From Archivesica marissinica (taxonomy: Eukaryota; Mollusca; Bivalvia; Venerida; Vesicomyidae), in contig CM026397.1 of the NCBI GenBank assembly GCA_014843695.1, positions 41,545,464 to 41,609,463 of the forward strand: 64,000 nucleotides of DNA. Direction: 5' to 3'. Within the stretch, counting starts at the first letter, position 1. Each line of letters begins with the position of its first letter. Positions 13,030 through 25,815 of the stretch are shown here, piece after piece. The notes below the pieces were generated by a model. The model saw only the letters and a list, made by a program, of their open reading frames with translations. It ran no database searches and had not been told where the DNA came from. A program made the position numbers and the translations under genes.

Positions 13030-13254
13030 ATGGCTTCCGCAAATGATTCAAAATGGCAGAAAGATGCCGCGGATCAGAACTTTGACTACATGTTCAAACT
13101 ATTAATTATCGGAAATAGTTCAGTGGGAAAGACTTCATTCTTGTTCAGATATGCCGATGATTCCTTCACATCCGCATTTGTTAGCACAGTTGGCATAGAT
13201 TTTAAAGTGAAAACAGTATTCCGGCAAGATAAACGGGTCAAATTACAAATATGG
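13030..13254 (+). CDS. Rab3: Rab3 GTPase, coding exon 1 (residues 1-75)
   Basis: Rab3 is a Rab-family GTPase that cycles on and off synaptic and secretory vesicles and regulates late steps of exocytosis. This exon encodes residues 1-75, starting [10 protein letters not shown]. It carries the DQNFDYMFK lead-in typical of Rab3, the P-loop GNSSVGKT at residues 28-35 (Lys34 and Thr35 contact phosphate and Mg2+), and the switch I region with Thr53 in STVGIDF. It ends at KLQIW. The polypyrimidine tract and ttttcag acceptor end at 13029, so ATG is the first codon of the exon and its -1 to -6 context comes from an upstream untranslated exon. An ATG at 13009 is in frame but lies in the acceptor tract and is not the start. 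The donor is GTATGT at 13255, phase 0. The family call is very secure because the sequence is nearly collinear with known animal Rab3 proteins. Confidence 0.97.
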
Positions 13255-13417
13255 GTATGTATAATTATATATAAATGTGAAGATTATGATATTCTAGTAG
13301 GACTGGTTGGAATTGTTTAAATTACCTTTCAGCTCAGAGTTTCAAATAAGTTATTTTTACTGCCTAAAAATGGATGAATGTTTGTCTTAATTTTTATAAT
13401 TCTTTGTATGTGTGTGT

Positions 13418-13703
13418 GTTTTACGTTTATTTATCGTCGCTACCGGTTGCCCATATGAGCGACGCCTCCTGAAGAGATTAGTCATTTTAGATTTTTGGAG
13501 GATAGTGCAATGATACAGACAGAGACCCATTACAGAGTCTCCTCTGGTTCTTTTACGTGCACGGTGTAAAGTACCGACACGAGACCTCGGTTTATCGTCC
13601 CATCTGAAAGACTGTTAATTTTATTAGGGTCAGACGGGGGATCGAACCTGCGATCCCTGGATTAACAGTCCAGCATGTTACCACTGGACTACATATCCAT
13701 CTG
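13418..13703 (-). mobile_element. tRNA-derived SINE (family A)
   Basis: On the minus strand, a tRNA-like head has the A-box region tagtccagtggtaac and B box ggttcgatcccc. It is followed by a conserved body (gacctcggttta on the plus strand, and acgtgcacggtgtaaag) and an end near cgacgataaataaacg. The body resembles the core shared by several mollusc SINEs. Other copies lie at 30509 (-) and 44655 (+). Confidence 0.85.
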
Positions 13704-14640
13704 TGGTATCTATATCATCTATATGTAAACTCTTCACAATTATTTAATGGTTGCACTTCTCAAGTATCTCTCTAATAAGCTTTCATTTCAATCTTTTATG
13801 CTTTCCAAAGAATGATTGTGATTTTCTCGGTGATATAAAATATACTATCTTTCATTGTTCAAAAATGAACCGGTGAAAGATGGAATGTTCTTGCACACCT
13901 ACTGGCCGGGGCACATTACTCCAGCTTAGGTTCCGCCCATGCGGAGTTACGTTATCCTTAACTCCATGTCACAATTGTCTTTAAAGTGACACTACATCAC
14001 TAAAAACACAAATTTCTACAGAATGTATTTTCCTATTATATTGTATAATCATTCCCCATATATTTGTCCTCAAAATCTGAGTATTTCAACTAACAAACGT
14101 CGTATACGCAGTTTGTTAACATAGCAAAATAATGTAAACATCCACGCGTAATACAACTAGTGTATCCTGAATAACACACCATTTATGATACAGATTTACC
14201 GTTATATCTCACATTTGTGCCTATTTATTTGTAGACTATTCTTAGTTAAATGATCTCTAAACGACATAAATATCTCGCGTTTAGTATTCAGAATCATTCT
14301 TTTTGCTACAATCAGAAGAAGAAATTTATTTAATATATAAAAGTGAACAAATTTGAATCGAGAACATATTTTCAAAATTGATACCATTTTTGCTTGGTCT
14401 ATTTATACATACGCACACTCGTGAGTCGATTGGATGACGTAATTGAATTACATCATCATTTACGTCATTCAACCAAATCATTAAATTATCTGTTTCTGAT
14501 AAGACATTTTAAGAGTAACGCTGGCATAATAAAGTTGTCCAGAATTACTTAATTACACAATCATGTAGACTAGCTGAGAGTGTATATTTCTGGTTATGCC
14601 CATTTATAAGCACTGTCGATTCAGTCAGTACCAGTGTGAG
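13704..14640. other. Intron 1 unique sequence, nothing recognised
   Basis: AT-rich intronic sequence with no recognisable exon, RNA or element. Confidence 0.5.
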
Positions 14641-14659
14641 TGCACTGAGCCTTGTTTCT

Positions 14660-15110
14660 AATGACAATACAGGTTGGCTGCTTAATAGAGGTCAAATGTA
14701 TAGCAAAACAACATGTTAGGAATTAGAAACTGGCTGCTAAATACATTTGAACTCTATTAAGCAGCTAACTTGTATTAAGCAGCCAGTTTCTAGATTCTTA
14801 ATATGTTTGTTTTGCTATACATTTGAACTCTATTAAGCAGCCAACTTGTATTAAGCAGCCAGTTTCTAGATTCCTAATATGTTTGTTTTGCTATACATTT
14901 GAACTCTATTAAGCAGCCAGTTTCTAATTCCTAATATGTTGTTTTGCTATACATTTGAACTCTATTAAGCAGCCAACCTGCACTAAGCCATTTTCTAATT
15001 CCTAATATGTTGTTTTGCTATACATTTGACCTCTATTAAGCAGCCACCTGTGCTAAGCAGCCACAGTCTATGATTCCCATTGCTGGATGCTTAAGACAGG
15101 TTTGACTGTA
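14660..15110. repeat. 76-77-bp repeat within a CAGTCAAACCTGT-ended element
   Basis: About four direct units contain ctattaagcagccaacttg and agccagtttctagattc, followed by atatgttgttttgctatac. The first unit (14671-14750) is in inverted orientation. The right end is acaggtttgactgta, matching the terminus of the dispersed element also seen at 51990-52806 and 60052. Confidence 0.85.
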
Positions 15111-15249
15111 CTTTTGTATTTTAGCTATTTTCGGACAATCGTAACCATTTAGTTATAAAATATTAGTTTCTAATGAATTAGTTTTGTCTGTCATTTCCAT
15201 TTATGACAGCAAACAAAAACTAACTTGAAAATTATAGTGGAACTATTTT

Positions 15250-15460
15250 TAGTTTATACAAATTTATTTTAGCTCGATTGCGAAACAAGTTCTTACAAAT
15301 TATATTAATCACTCTCGAGAACTCATTCCTGATGGAATCCATCGCCACAAGGGAGAGAGAAGAGGCAACGTGGAATTAAATGCCTTGCCTAAGGGCACAA
15401 TGGCGGGGCTCGAACTCCGGGCCTTTCGCACCTGAAGCGAACGCGCTACCACCACTTTTT
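15250..15460 (-). mobile_element. tRNA-derived SINE (family E)
   Basis: The minus strand starts ggtggtagcgcgttcgcttc with B box ggagttcgagcccc. It continues through gcaaggcatttaattccac and ends in ctaaaataaatttgtataaa. A second copy in the same orientation is cut by the window end at 63847. Confidence 0.8.
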
Positions 15461-15633
15461 GATTAACGAGTGGACCAGCAAAGTGCCAATGCTTATGGAG
15501 CCCATAACTGATGTGATGTGATATGAGATATTTTTGATTACTAATGTTCACACTAACATATGCAGTTGTGGTGTTGTGTATTGTAGTGAACTGAGGCTCT
15601 CTGGATGGGCAGTCTAATTCTATAAAAATGGGT

Positions 15634-15874
15634 AACGTCTGCCTCCGAGGTTGATTGGTTATGGTCGCTGACTTGTATATATCACTGTAACCTATCATCA
15701 CTGATGGTCACAGATTCGAGCCCCGCTCAGGCCGTGTATCATTTATATGAAAACGTTGGCAATTTGTTATGGAGGAGAATGCCCAGGAAATGTGTTGTTG
15801 GTAATCTGCCCGCCAGCGATATTGCCCAAAATGGGGCCCGATGCAGGTATAAAACCCGAATAAACAAACAAACA
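15634..15874 (+). mobile_element. tRNA-derived SINE (family B), near full length
   Basis: The head gcctccgaggttgattggtt, then cttgtatatatcactgtaac, and the B-box region agattcgagccccgctc are followed by a unique body. The body ends in tataaaacccgaataaac with an aacaaacaaac tail. Confidence 0.8.
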
Positions 15875-16305
15875 AATGGATAAAAAATATATTGGAAACC
15901 ATAAAAGAAAGGGAACATTTGTGTTTATTAAGTCAGATGGGAACTTGTTTAATCCTGTGATCACCGAAATAATGTTTTACCACTCGCCACGATGAAATAA
16001 ATTCCAATCTTACACTAAACAGCACAAAATCCACTATCTCTTCTCTCTAACTTTCTCAGCTGAAAATGGTTTCGCAGTCGGCAATTAAGTAAGTTTCTAT
16101 TATGGTTATTGACCAAGAAAGGAACAGCACACGGTTAAGTCAGGAAAGCAGTGCGGAACTCCCATGAATTATGCATAGTGAAGAATGATTTGCCTTTATC
16201 TAGATCTTCAAAGGAATGATGCATCGTTTTAGAATTCGTCCAGAAAATTGTGACAAGAAATTGTTTGCTGCTGCTTACTCACACATTTGCTGGAATGTTG
16301 TCTCA
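15875..16305. other. Intron 1 unique sequence, nothing recognised
   Basis: No gene or element is identified. Confidence 0.5.
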
Positions 16306-19300
16306 GTATAGCATAAATAGGGAGCTATATAGCATAGTGAGCTTATATAGCATAGTGAGCTTATATAGCATAAATAGTGAGCTTATATAGCATAAATAGG
16401 GAGCTATATAGCATAAATAGTGAGCTATATAGCATAAATAGTGAGCTATATAGCATAAATAGGGAGCTATATAGCATAAATAGGGAGCTATATAGCATAG
16501 TGAGCTTATATAGCATAGTGAGCTTATATAGCATAAATAGTGAGCTTATATAGCATAAATAGGGAGCTATATAGCATAAATAGTGAGCTATATAGCATAA
16601 ATAGTGAGCTATATAGCATAAATAGTGAGCTATATAGCATAAATAGGGAGCTATATAGCATAAATAGTGAGCTATATAGCATAAATAGGGAGCTATATAG
16701 CATAAATAGTGAGCTATATAGCATAAATAGGGAGCTATATAGCATAAATAGGGAGCTATATAGCATAGTGAGCTTATATAGCATAGTGAGCTTATATAGC
16801 ATAAATAGTGAGCTATATAGCATAGTGAGCTATATAGCATAAATAGGGAGCTATATAGCATAGTGAGCTTATATAGCATAGTGAGCTTATATAGCATAAA
16901 TAGTGAGCTTATATAGCATAAATAGGGAGCTATATAGCATAAATAGTGAGCTATATAGCATAAATAGTGAGCTATATAGCATAAATAACAAACAAAAAAC
17001 AACAAAAACAAACAAAAACATAGGAGCTATATAGCATAAATAGTGAGCTATATAGCATAAATAGGGAGCTATATAGCATAAATAGTGAGCTATATAGCAT
17101 AAATAGTGAGCTATATAGCATAAATAGGGAGCTATATAGCATAAATAGTGAGCTATATAGCATAAATAGGGAGCTATATAGCATAAATAGTGAGCTATAT
17201 AGCATAAATAGGGAGCTATATAGCATAAATAGGGAGCTATATAGCATAGTGAGCTTATATAGCATAGTGAGCTTATATAGCATAAATAGTGAGCTTATAT
17301 AGCATAAATAGGGAGCTATATAGCATAAATAGTGAGCTATATAGCATAAATAGTGAGCTATATAGCATAAATAGTGAGCTATATAGCATAAATAGGGAGC
17401 TATATAGCATAAATAGTGAGCTATATAGCATAAATAGGGAGCTATATAGCATAAATAGTGAGCTATATAGCATAAATAGGGAGCTATATAGCATAAATAG
17501 GGAGCTATATAGCATAGTGAGCTTATATAGCATAGTGAGCTTATATAGCATAAATAGTGAGCTATATAGCATAGTGAGCTTATATAGCATAAATAGGGAG
17601 CTATATAGCATAGTGAGCTATATAGCATAGTGAGCTTATATAGCATAAATAGTGAGCTTATATAGCATAAATAGGGAGCTATATAGCATAAATAGTGAGC
17701 TATATAGCATAAATAGTGAGCTATATAGCATAAATAGTGAGCTATATAGCATAAATAGGGAGCTATATAGCATAAATAGGGAGCTATATAGCATAAATAG
17801 TGAGCTTATATAGCATAGTGAGCTTATATAGCATAAATAGTGAGCTTATATAGCATAAATAGGGAGCTATATAGCATAAATAGTGAGCTATATAGCATAA
17901 ATAGTGAGCTATATAGCATAAATAGGGAGCTATATAGCATAAATAGTGAGCTATATAGCATAAATAGGGAGCTATATAGCATAAATAGTGAGCTATATAG
18001 CATAAATAGGGAGCTATATAGCATAAATAGTGAGCTATATAGCATAAATAGTGAGCTATATAGCATAAATAGGAGCTATATAGCATAATAGGAGCTATAT
18101 AGCATAAATGAGCTTATAGCATAAATAGGGAGCTATATAGCATAAATAGGAGCTATATAGCATAAATAGTGAGCTATATAGCATAAATAGGGAGCTATAT
18201 AGCATAAATAGGGAGCTATATAGCAAAATAGTGAGCTTATATAGCATAGTGAGCTTATATAGCATAAATAGTGAGCTTATATAGCATAAATAGGGAGCTA
18301 TATAGCATAAATAGGAGCTATATAGCATAAATAGGAGCTATATAGCATAAATAGTGAGCTATATAGCATAAATAGTGAGCTATATAGCATAAATAGTGAG
18401 CTATATAGCATAAATAGTGAGCTATATAGCATAAATAGTGAGCTATATAGCATAAATAGTGAGCTATATAGCATAAATAGTGAGCTATATAGCATAAATA
18501 GTGAGCTATATAGCATAAATAGGGAGCTATATAGCATAAATAGGGAGCTATATAGCATAAATAGTGAGCTTATATAGCATAGTGAGCTTATATAGCATAA
18601 ATAGTGAGCTTATATAGCATAAATAGGGAGCTTATATAGCATAAATAGGGAGCTTATATAGCATAAATAGGGAGCTATATAGCATAAATAGGGAGCTATA
18701 TAGCATAAATAGGGAGCTTATATAGCATAAATAGGGAGCTTATATAGCATAAATAGGGAGCTATATAGCATAAATAGGGAGCTATATAGCATAAATAGTG
18801 AGCTTATATAGCATAAATAGGGAGCTATATAGCATAAATAGTGAGCTTATATAGCATAAATAGGGAGCTATATAGCATAGTGAGCTTATATAGCATAAAT
18901 AGTGAGCTATATAGCATAAATAGTGAGCTTATATAGCATAAATAGGGAGCTATATAGCATAAATAGTGAGCTTATATAGCATAAATAGTGAGCTTATATA
19001 GCATAAATAGGGAGCTATATAGCATAAATAGTGAGCTTATATAGCATAAATAGTGAGCTTATATAGCATAAATAGTGAGCTTATATAGCATAAATAGTGA
19101 GCTTATATAGCATAAATAGGGAGCTATATAGCATAAATAGTGAGCTTATATAGCATAAATAGTGAGCTTATATAGCATAAATAGTGAGCTTATATAGCAT
19201 AAATAGTGAGCTATATAGCATAAATAGGGAGCTATATAGCATAAATAGTGAGCTATATAGCATAAATAGTGAGCTTATATAGCTTATATAGCATAAATAG

Positions 19301-19948
19301 TGAGCTTATATAGCATAAATAGTGAGCTATATAGCATAAATAGTGAGCTTATATAGCATAAATAGTGAGCTATATAGCATAAATAGTGAGCTTATATAGC
19401 ATAAATAGTGAGCTATATAGCATAAATAGGAAGCTATATAGCATAAATAGTGAGCTTATATAGCATAAATAGTGAGCTTATATAGCATAAATAGTGAGCT
19501 TATATAGCATAAATAGTGAGCTTATATAGCATAAATAGGGAGCTTATATAGCATAAATAGGGAGCTTATATAGCATAAATAGGGAGCTTATATAGCATAA
19601 ATAGGGAGCTATATAGCATAAATAGGGAGCTTATATAGCATAAATAGGGAGCTTATATAGCATAAATAGGGAGCTTATATAGCATAAATAGGGAGCTATA
19701 TAGCATAAATAGGGAGCTTATATAGCATAAATAGTGAGCTTATATAGCATAAATAGGGAGCTATGTAGCATAAATAGGGAGCTATATAGCATAAATAGTG
19801 AGCTTATATAGCATAAATAGGGAGCTTATATAGCATGAGCTTATATAGCATAAATAGTGAGCTTATATAGCATGAGCTTACATAGCATAAATAGTGAGCT
19901 TATATAGCATGAGCTTATATAGCATAAATAGTCAGCTTATATAGCATG
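16306..19948. repeat. 21/22-bp minisatellite, about 165 copies
   Basis: Unit is tatagcataaatagtgagct with g/t variation (gggagct or gtgagct) and a ctata/cttata length variant. A 40-base aacaaacaaaaa interruption sits at 16984-17024. Identical orders of variant units start at 16540, 17289 and 17840, showing block duplications of about 750 and 550 bp. Confidence 0.97.
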
Positions 19949-20044
19949 TACGCTCGCCATTACGCTAGTTTTCTCTATCATTGATATAAAGGACATTTTG
20001 ACAAAGAAACAATAGAAATAATTGATGGAAAAATATTATTCTAT

Positions 20045-20465
20045 ATTATATAATTGTTGCAATAATAGTCGAAGCATAATTATATAGCACAGGCTGATAG
20101 TCTGCTATCAGTCAGTAACAGTCAAATAACAGTCGAAGCATAATTATACCATTACAATAGAATGGAACTCCACAATAACCTGGACTCTTCTCATCATATA
20201 GCACAGGCTGATAGTCTGCTATCTGTAACAGTCGAAGCATAATTATACCATTACAATAGAATGGAACTCCACAATAACATGGACTATTCTCATCATATAG
20301 CACAGGCTGATAGTCTGCTATCTGTAACAGTTGAAGCATAATTATACCATTACAATAGAATGGAACTCCACAATAACATGGACTCTTCTCATCATATAGC
20401 ACAGGCTGATAGTCTGCTATCTGTAACAGTTGAAGCATAATTATAGAATGGAACTCTGCCATCAG
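20045..20465. repeat. 99-bp tandem repeat, about four copies
   Basis: Copies of gaagcataattataccatta, gaatggaactccacaataac and cacaggctgatagtctgcta recur at 99-bp spacing (20135, 20234, 20333, 20432). Confidence 0.95.
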
Positions 20466-20469
20466 TAAC

Positions 20470-20690
20470 TACATAATCTAACCCCATAATTTATAATCCA
20501 TAATTTGTAGCCCCCACAATCTGTAACACATAATCTTTACTTCACAATTTGTAATCCCATGATCTGAAGACAATAATCTGTAACCCTATTATATGTAACC
20601 CCATAATCTGTAACCCCCATAATCTGTAACACATAATCTTTACCTCACAATTTGTAGCCTCATAATCTGTAAACAAAATTACACACTTAA
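20470..20690. repeat. Degenerate 17-20-bp repeat
   Basis: Loose repeats of cataatctgtaacccc and cacaatttgtaatcc. Copies are diverged and of irregular length. Confidence 0.75.
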
Positions 20691-20867
20691 TTAAACCTCA
20701 TTTTGCATATTAAGTTGAATGTGCTTCACACTATTATCTTGTACTAAATTTGCATTTTTCAAGAATAATTTGTTCGGATTTAATGGCCAATCAGATCAAA
20801 TCTATCATTCTGCTCTCCCAAATTACCAGAACAAGTTCGACCAACTGCTATTTTATGAGGCATGTGT

Positions 20868-21575
20868 GTACACGACTTCTTCCCGACCTCTACACGACAA
20901 TTCACGACTTCTTCCCGACCTCTACACGACAATTCCCGACTTCTTCCCGACCTCTACACGACAATTCACGACTTCTTCCCGACCTCTACACGACAATTCA
21001 CGACTTCTTTCTGACCTCTACACGACAATTCACGACTTCTTCCCGACCTCTACATGACAATTCACGACTTCTTCCCGACCTCTACACGACAATTCCCGAC
21101 TTCTTCCCGACCTCTACACGACAATTCCCGACTTCTTCCCGACCTCTACACGACAATTCACGACTTCTTCCCGACCTCTACACGACAATTCACGACTTCT
21201 TTCTGACATCTACACGACAATTCACGACTTCTTCCCGACCTCTACACGACAATTCACGACTTCTTCCCGACCTCTACACGACAATTCACGACTTCTTCCC
21301 GACCTCTACACGACAATTCACGACTTCTTCCCGACCTCTACACGACAATTCACAACTTCTTCCCGACCTCTACACGACAATTCACGACTTCTTTCCGACC
21401 TCTACACGACAATTCACGACCTCTACACGACAATTCACGACTTCTTCCCGACCTCTACACGACAATTCACGACTTCTTTCCGACCTCTACACGACAATTC
21501 ACGGCTTCTTCCCGACCTCTACACGACAATTCACGACTTCTTCCCGACCTCTACACGACAATTCACGACTTCAAC
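20868..21575. repeat. 32-bp minisatellite, about 22 copies
   Basis: Unit contains cacgacttcttcccgacctc then tacacgacaatt. Guanine is scarce on the + strand. It grades directly into the 31-bp array. Confidence 0.96.
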
Positions 21576-21599
21576 TCAACAACAACTCCAATTTCAACT

Positions 21600-21890
21600 T
21601 GATCATCCCGACTCATACATCATCTCTACGTGATCATCCTGACTCGTACATCATCTCTACGTGATCATCCCGACTTGTACATCATCTCTACGTGATCATC
21701 CCGACTCGTACATCATCTCTACGTGATCATCCCGACTCGTACATCATCTCTACGTGATCATCCCGACTCGTACATGATCTCTACGTGATCATCCCGACTC
21801 ATACATCATCTCTACGTGATCATCCCGACTCGTACATGATCTCTACGTGATCATCCCGACTCGTACATCATCTCTACGTGATCATTCTCT
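21600..21890. repeat. 31-bp minisatellite, about nine copies
   Basis: Unit contains ctctacgtgatcatcccgac then tcgtacatcat. The ctctac and cgac words are shared with both neighbouring arrays. Confidence 0.95.
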
Positions 21891-23517
21891 ACTCAACCAT
21901 CTTGACTAACTCAACCTCAACCAGATCTCTACTCAACCATCTCGACTAACTCAACCTCAACCAGATCTCTACTCGACCATCTCGACTAACTCAACCTCAA
22001 CCAGACCTCTACTCAACTATCTCGACCAACTCAACCTCAACCAGATCTCTACTCAACCATCTCGACTAACTCAACCTCAACCAGATCTCTACTCGACCAT
22101 CTCGACTAACTCAACCTCAACCAGATCTCTACTCGACCATCTTGACTAACTCAACCTCAACCAGATCTCTACTCGACCATCTTGACTAACTCAACCTCAA
22201 CCAGATCTCTACTCGACCATCTCGACTAACTCAACCTCAACCAGATCTCTACTCAACCATCTCGACTAACTCAACCTCAACCAGATCTCTACTCGACCAT
22301 CTCGACTAACTCAACCTCAACCAGACCTCTACTCAACTATCTCGACCAACTCAACCAGATCTCTACTCAACCATCTCGACTAAATCAACCTCAACCAGAC
22401 CTCTACTCGACCAACTCAACCTCAACCAGATCTCTACTCAACCATCTTGACTAACTTAACCTCAACCAGATCTCTACTTGACTATCTTGACCAACTCAAC
22501 CAGATCTCTATTCAACCATCTCGACTAACTCAATCTCAACCCGATCTCTACTCGACCAGCTCAATCTCAACCAGATTTCTACTCAACCACCTTGACTAAC
22601 TCAACCTCAACCAGATCTCTACTCGACCATCTCGACTAACTCAACCTCAACCAGACCTCTACTCAACTATCTCGACCAACTCAACCTCAACCAGAACTCT
22701 ACTCAACTATCTCGACTAACTCAACCTCAACCAGATCTCTACTCGACCATCTCGACTAACTCAACCTCAACCAGAACTCTACTCGACCATCTTGACTAAC
22801 TCAACCTCAACCAGATCTCTACTCGACCATCTCGACTAACTCAACCTCAACCAGATCTCTACTCGACCATCTCGACTAACTCAACCTCAACCAGATCTCT
22901 ACTCAACCATCTCGACTAACTCAACCTCAACCAGATCTCTACTTGACTATCTTGACCAACTCAACCAGATCTCTATTCAACCATCTCGACTAACTCAATC
23001 TCAACCCGATCTCTACTCGACCAGCTCAATCTCAACCAGATTTCTACTCAACCACCTTGACTAACTCAACCTCAACCAGATCTCTACTCAACCATCTCGA
23101 CTAACTCAACCTCAACCAGATCTCTACTCGACCATCTCGACTAACTCAACCTCAACCAGATCTCTACTCGACCATCTCGACTAACTCAACCTCAACCAGA
23201 TCTCTACTCAACCATCTCGACTAACTCAACCTCAACCAGATCTCTACTTGACTATCTTGACCAACTCAACCAGATCTCTATTCAACCATCTCGACTAACT
23301 CAATCTCAACCCGATCTCTACTCGACCAGCTCAATCTCAACCAGATTTCTACTCAACCACCTTGACTAACTCAACCTCAACCAGATCTCTACTCAACCAT
23401 CTCGACTAACTCAACCTCAACCAGATCTCTACTCAACCATCTCGACTAACTCAATCTTAACCAGATTTCTACTCAACCATCTCGACTAACTCAATCTCAA
23501 CCAGATCTCTACCCGAC
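21891..23517. repeat. 40-bp minisatellite, about 40 copies
   Basis: Unit contains ctctactcgaccatctcgac then taactcaacctcaaccagat. Truncated units recur in the same order around 22480-22610, 22940-23070 and 23245-23370, indicating block duplication. Confidence 0.97.
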
Positions 23518-24631
23518 AAGATCGACCTGATCGTAATTGGGTCATAGAGGGTCATGAATTGGTCCTGCATGTACAATTTCGGTATAAAAACTTCAAACAG
23601 TTTTGGTCATTATTTTGCTCTCCCACATTGTTTGCCGGCTGTGATGGTAAAGAAGCTCAATCATCATCATCATTCAGCATTCAGTTAATCTCAGAAGGTG
23701 AAGAGGGTAGGTACCACTGATACCGTATCAGCCTCATATATCACGGTGATGGAGCAGTTGCAGTTGTGGGTTAGATGGTTAGAGCTCCAGAGAGAAACGT
23801 TATAGAGGATAGTTGTGTAAGATAGGATTTTATTTCATCGATCACCAAAGTTTGTATTTCCACGAGTGGAATAATAAGAAATAGTTCCGGTTTAATTTTC
23901 AAGTTAGTTTCTGTTTGCTGTCAAAATTAAAAATTGTGACAGAAAATACATCTTTCACTGCTTCCAAGCAGTGTAAGGTGGAGTTTTCTTTCCATGAGAA
24001 AACTCTTTATCATTGATTGGAAAGCGCAAAAGAAATGGCTGTCATTGAACCTGAAGAGGAAGAAGATATCGAGGATGCTAGAAGACGCACATGGAAATCT
24101 GTGTGAGGCAGTGACTGACACAGCGACCATTGTATGAGCAACTTCTGCAGGAGATGAACTGAGAGGACACCAATGTATACAGAAACATCCGCAGAGTGGA
24201 TGCTGGTATCTTTGGTTAGCTTGTTGGCCGCATATCACCAAGAATTCAGAAGTGGGAGCTGGAGACGATGGATTCCGGCTTCATTATCAACAAATACGCC
24301 TGGCCTTTCTGTATTTTTGCAGCATCCTTGTTGTTGTAGATACGAAGTGATCAAGTGCGATTGGGTAGCACTCGAGCTGATCTGGATAACAGATCGAACA
24401 TGGATCGCGTTGAGTGGGAAGCGATCGAGTATTACTCGAGTAGATGATGAAATGATCGGGTAATAATCGAGTCCCTGGTCTTGGCTTGTCGATCACTCGT
24501 TAAACATTTTCGAGTAGGAAGTGAGAACAATGCTGAGTAAGGTAGACCACCCCGACCATTCCTGCCGAGCGAGCCGGACAATCTTGGACTTGATCGCGTT
24601 GATCTGATCGGCAGAGAGAACCAACCCACCA
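23518..24631. other. Intron 1 unique sequence, nothing recognised
   Basis: The region around 24330-24480 is rich in cgatc, actcgag and gatcg words but forms no clean repeat. No exon or element is identified. Confidence 0.5.
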
Positions 24632-24876
24632 TTAACCCTTTCAACATTACAGGCCTCTAAATAGACTTACAAAATTGTAGATCCAGATGAGCTGGCTCAT
24701 GATGAGCCATCTCATCAGGATCTGCACTTTTTGCCAGTAATAATTATTACTATTTTTTAGATAAAATTACCCATTTTGATAAATGAACTGGTTCAAAGGT
24801 AATTTTCTTATTAATTTATTGGTCTAAAAATATCATGCACCAGTCCATGTCAGTTACTTGGTGTTGAATGGGTTAA
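24632..24876. mobile_element. TTAA-flanked MITE, family 1, with amplified right end
   Basis: Left terminus TTAACCCTTTCAACATTAC and first right terminus GGTGTTGAATGGGTTAA, both with TTAA. The internal palindrome gatccagatgagctggctc is present. The right end continues into ten further tandem copies (24877-25336). Confidence 0.85.
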
Positions 24877-25336
24877 TATCATGCACCAGTCCATGTCAGT
24901 TACTTGGTGTTGAATGGGTTAATATCATGCACCAGTCCATGTCAGTTACTTGGTATTGAATGGGTTAATATCATGCACCGGTCCATGTCAGTTACTTGGT
25001 GTTGAATGGGTTAATATCATGCACCAGTCCATGTCAGTTACTTGGTGTTGAATGGGTTAATATCATGCACCAGTCCATGTCAGTTACTTGGTGTTGAATG
25101 GGTTAATATCATGCACCAGTCCACGTCAGTTACTTGGTGTTGAATGGGTTAATATCATGCACCAGTCCATGTCAGTTACTTGGTGTTGAATGGGTTAATA
25201 TCATGCACCAGTCCATGTCAGTTACTTGGTGTTGAATGGGTTAATATCATGCACCAGTCCATGTCAGTTACTTGGTGTTGAATGGGTTAATATCATGCAC
25301 CAGTCCATGTCAGTTACTTGGTGTTGAATGGGTTAA
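24877..25336. repeat. 46-bp array made from the MITE right end
   Basis: Exactly ten additional units of 46 bp, each tatcatgcaccagtccatgt then cagttacttggtgttgaatg ending ggttaa. Every unit therefore ends in the MITE terminal repeat plus TTAA. Confidence 0.95.
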
Positions 25337-25737
25337 GTAGAAGTTTGATGATCGGTTGTTTTCTTGTTTGTAAGTTTCTGTCGTTTATGTTCAATCAGCA
25401 ATAACGTTAAATATTGTGTTTGCTTACAAATACTGACACGAGGATAAATTTGCATATGAATCGGGGTGGTGCCGCCCTGTTTGAAATTGCTATTGTTGTA
25501 CCTTGTTTGAAAAAAAAATAATTGTAAATTAAATATTAGTTAATATTGCTGAGAACATGAAATATGATATAGACTCGGTAAATATTTTACCCTCGTATTT
25601 CTCTTACAATGCATCTAATTTTTAAAACCCTTACAGGGGGATTTTTCTCGACTCTCGCCATGCCACGAGCATTTTGCGCTTTGTGTCCTATTGTTTTTCT
25701 TACCTATACCCTGTTTGAATTTTTCTCTCTTTCCATG
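25337..25737. other. Intron 1 unique sequence, nothing recognised
   Basis: AT-rich spacer with no identified feature. Confidence 0.5.
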
Positions 25738-25815
25738 GAAACCCTTTCAACAAACCCTTACAGACCTCTAAATAGGCATACAAATCCAGATGAGCTGGCT
25801 CATGACAAGCCAATT
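25738..25815. mobile_element. TTAA-type MITE family 1, left part (interrupted)
   Basis: aaaccctttcaacaaaccc then acagacctctaaataggc and atccagatgagctggctc match the left half of family 1. The outer TTAA has decayed to GAAA. The element resumes at 27619 after an hAT-like insertion. Confidence 0.8.

Noticed and set aside
20750..21664. 304-codon plus-strand frame with repeated TTSSRPLHDN
   Set aside because: It is open only because the 32-bp array lacks stops in the cycling frames. There are no splice sites joining it to Rab3 and no domain.
24173..24463. 96-codon frame in unique intron 1 sequence
   Set aside because: No recognisable domain, a similar frame is open on the other strand, and no splice evidence links it to a gene.
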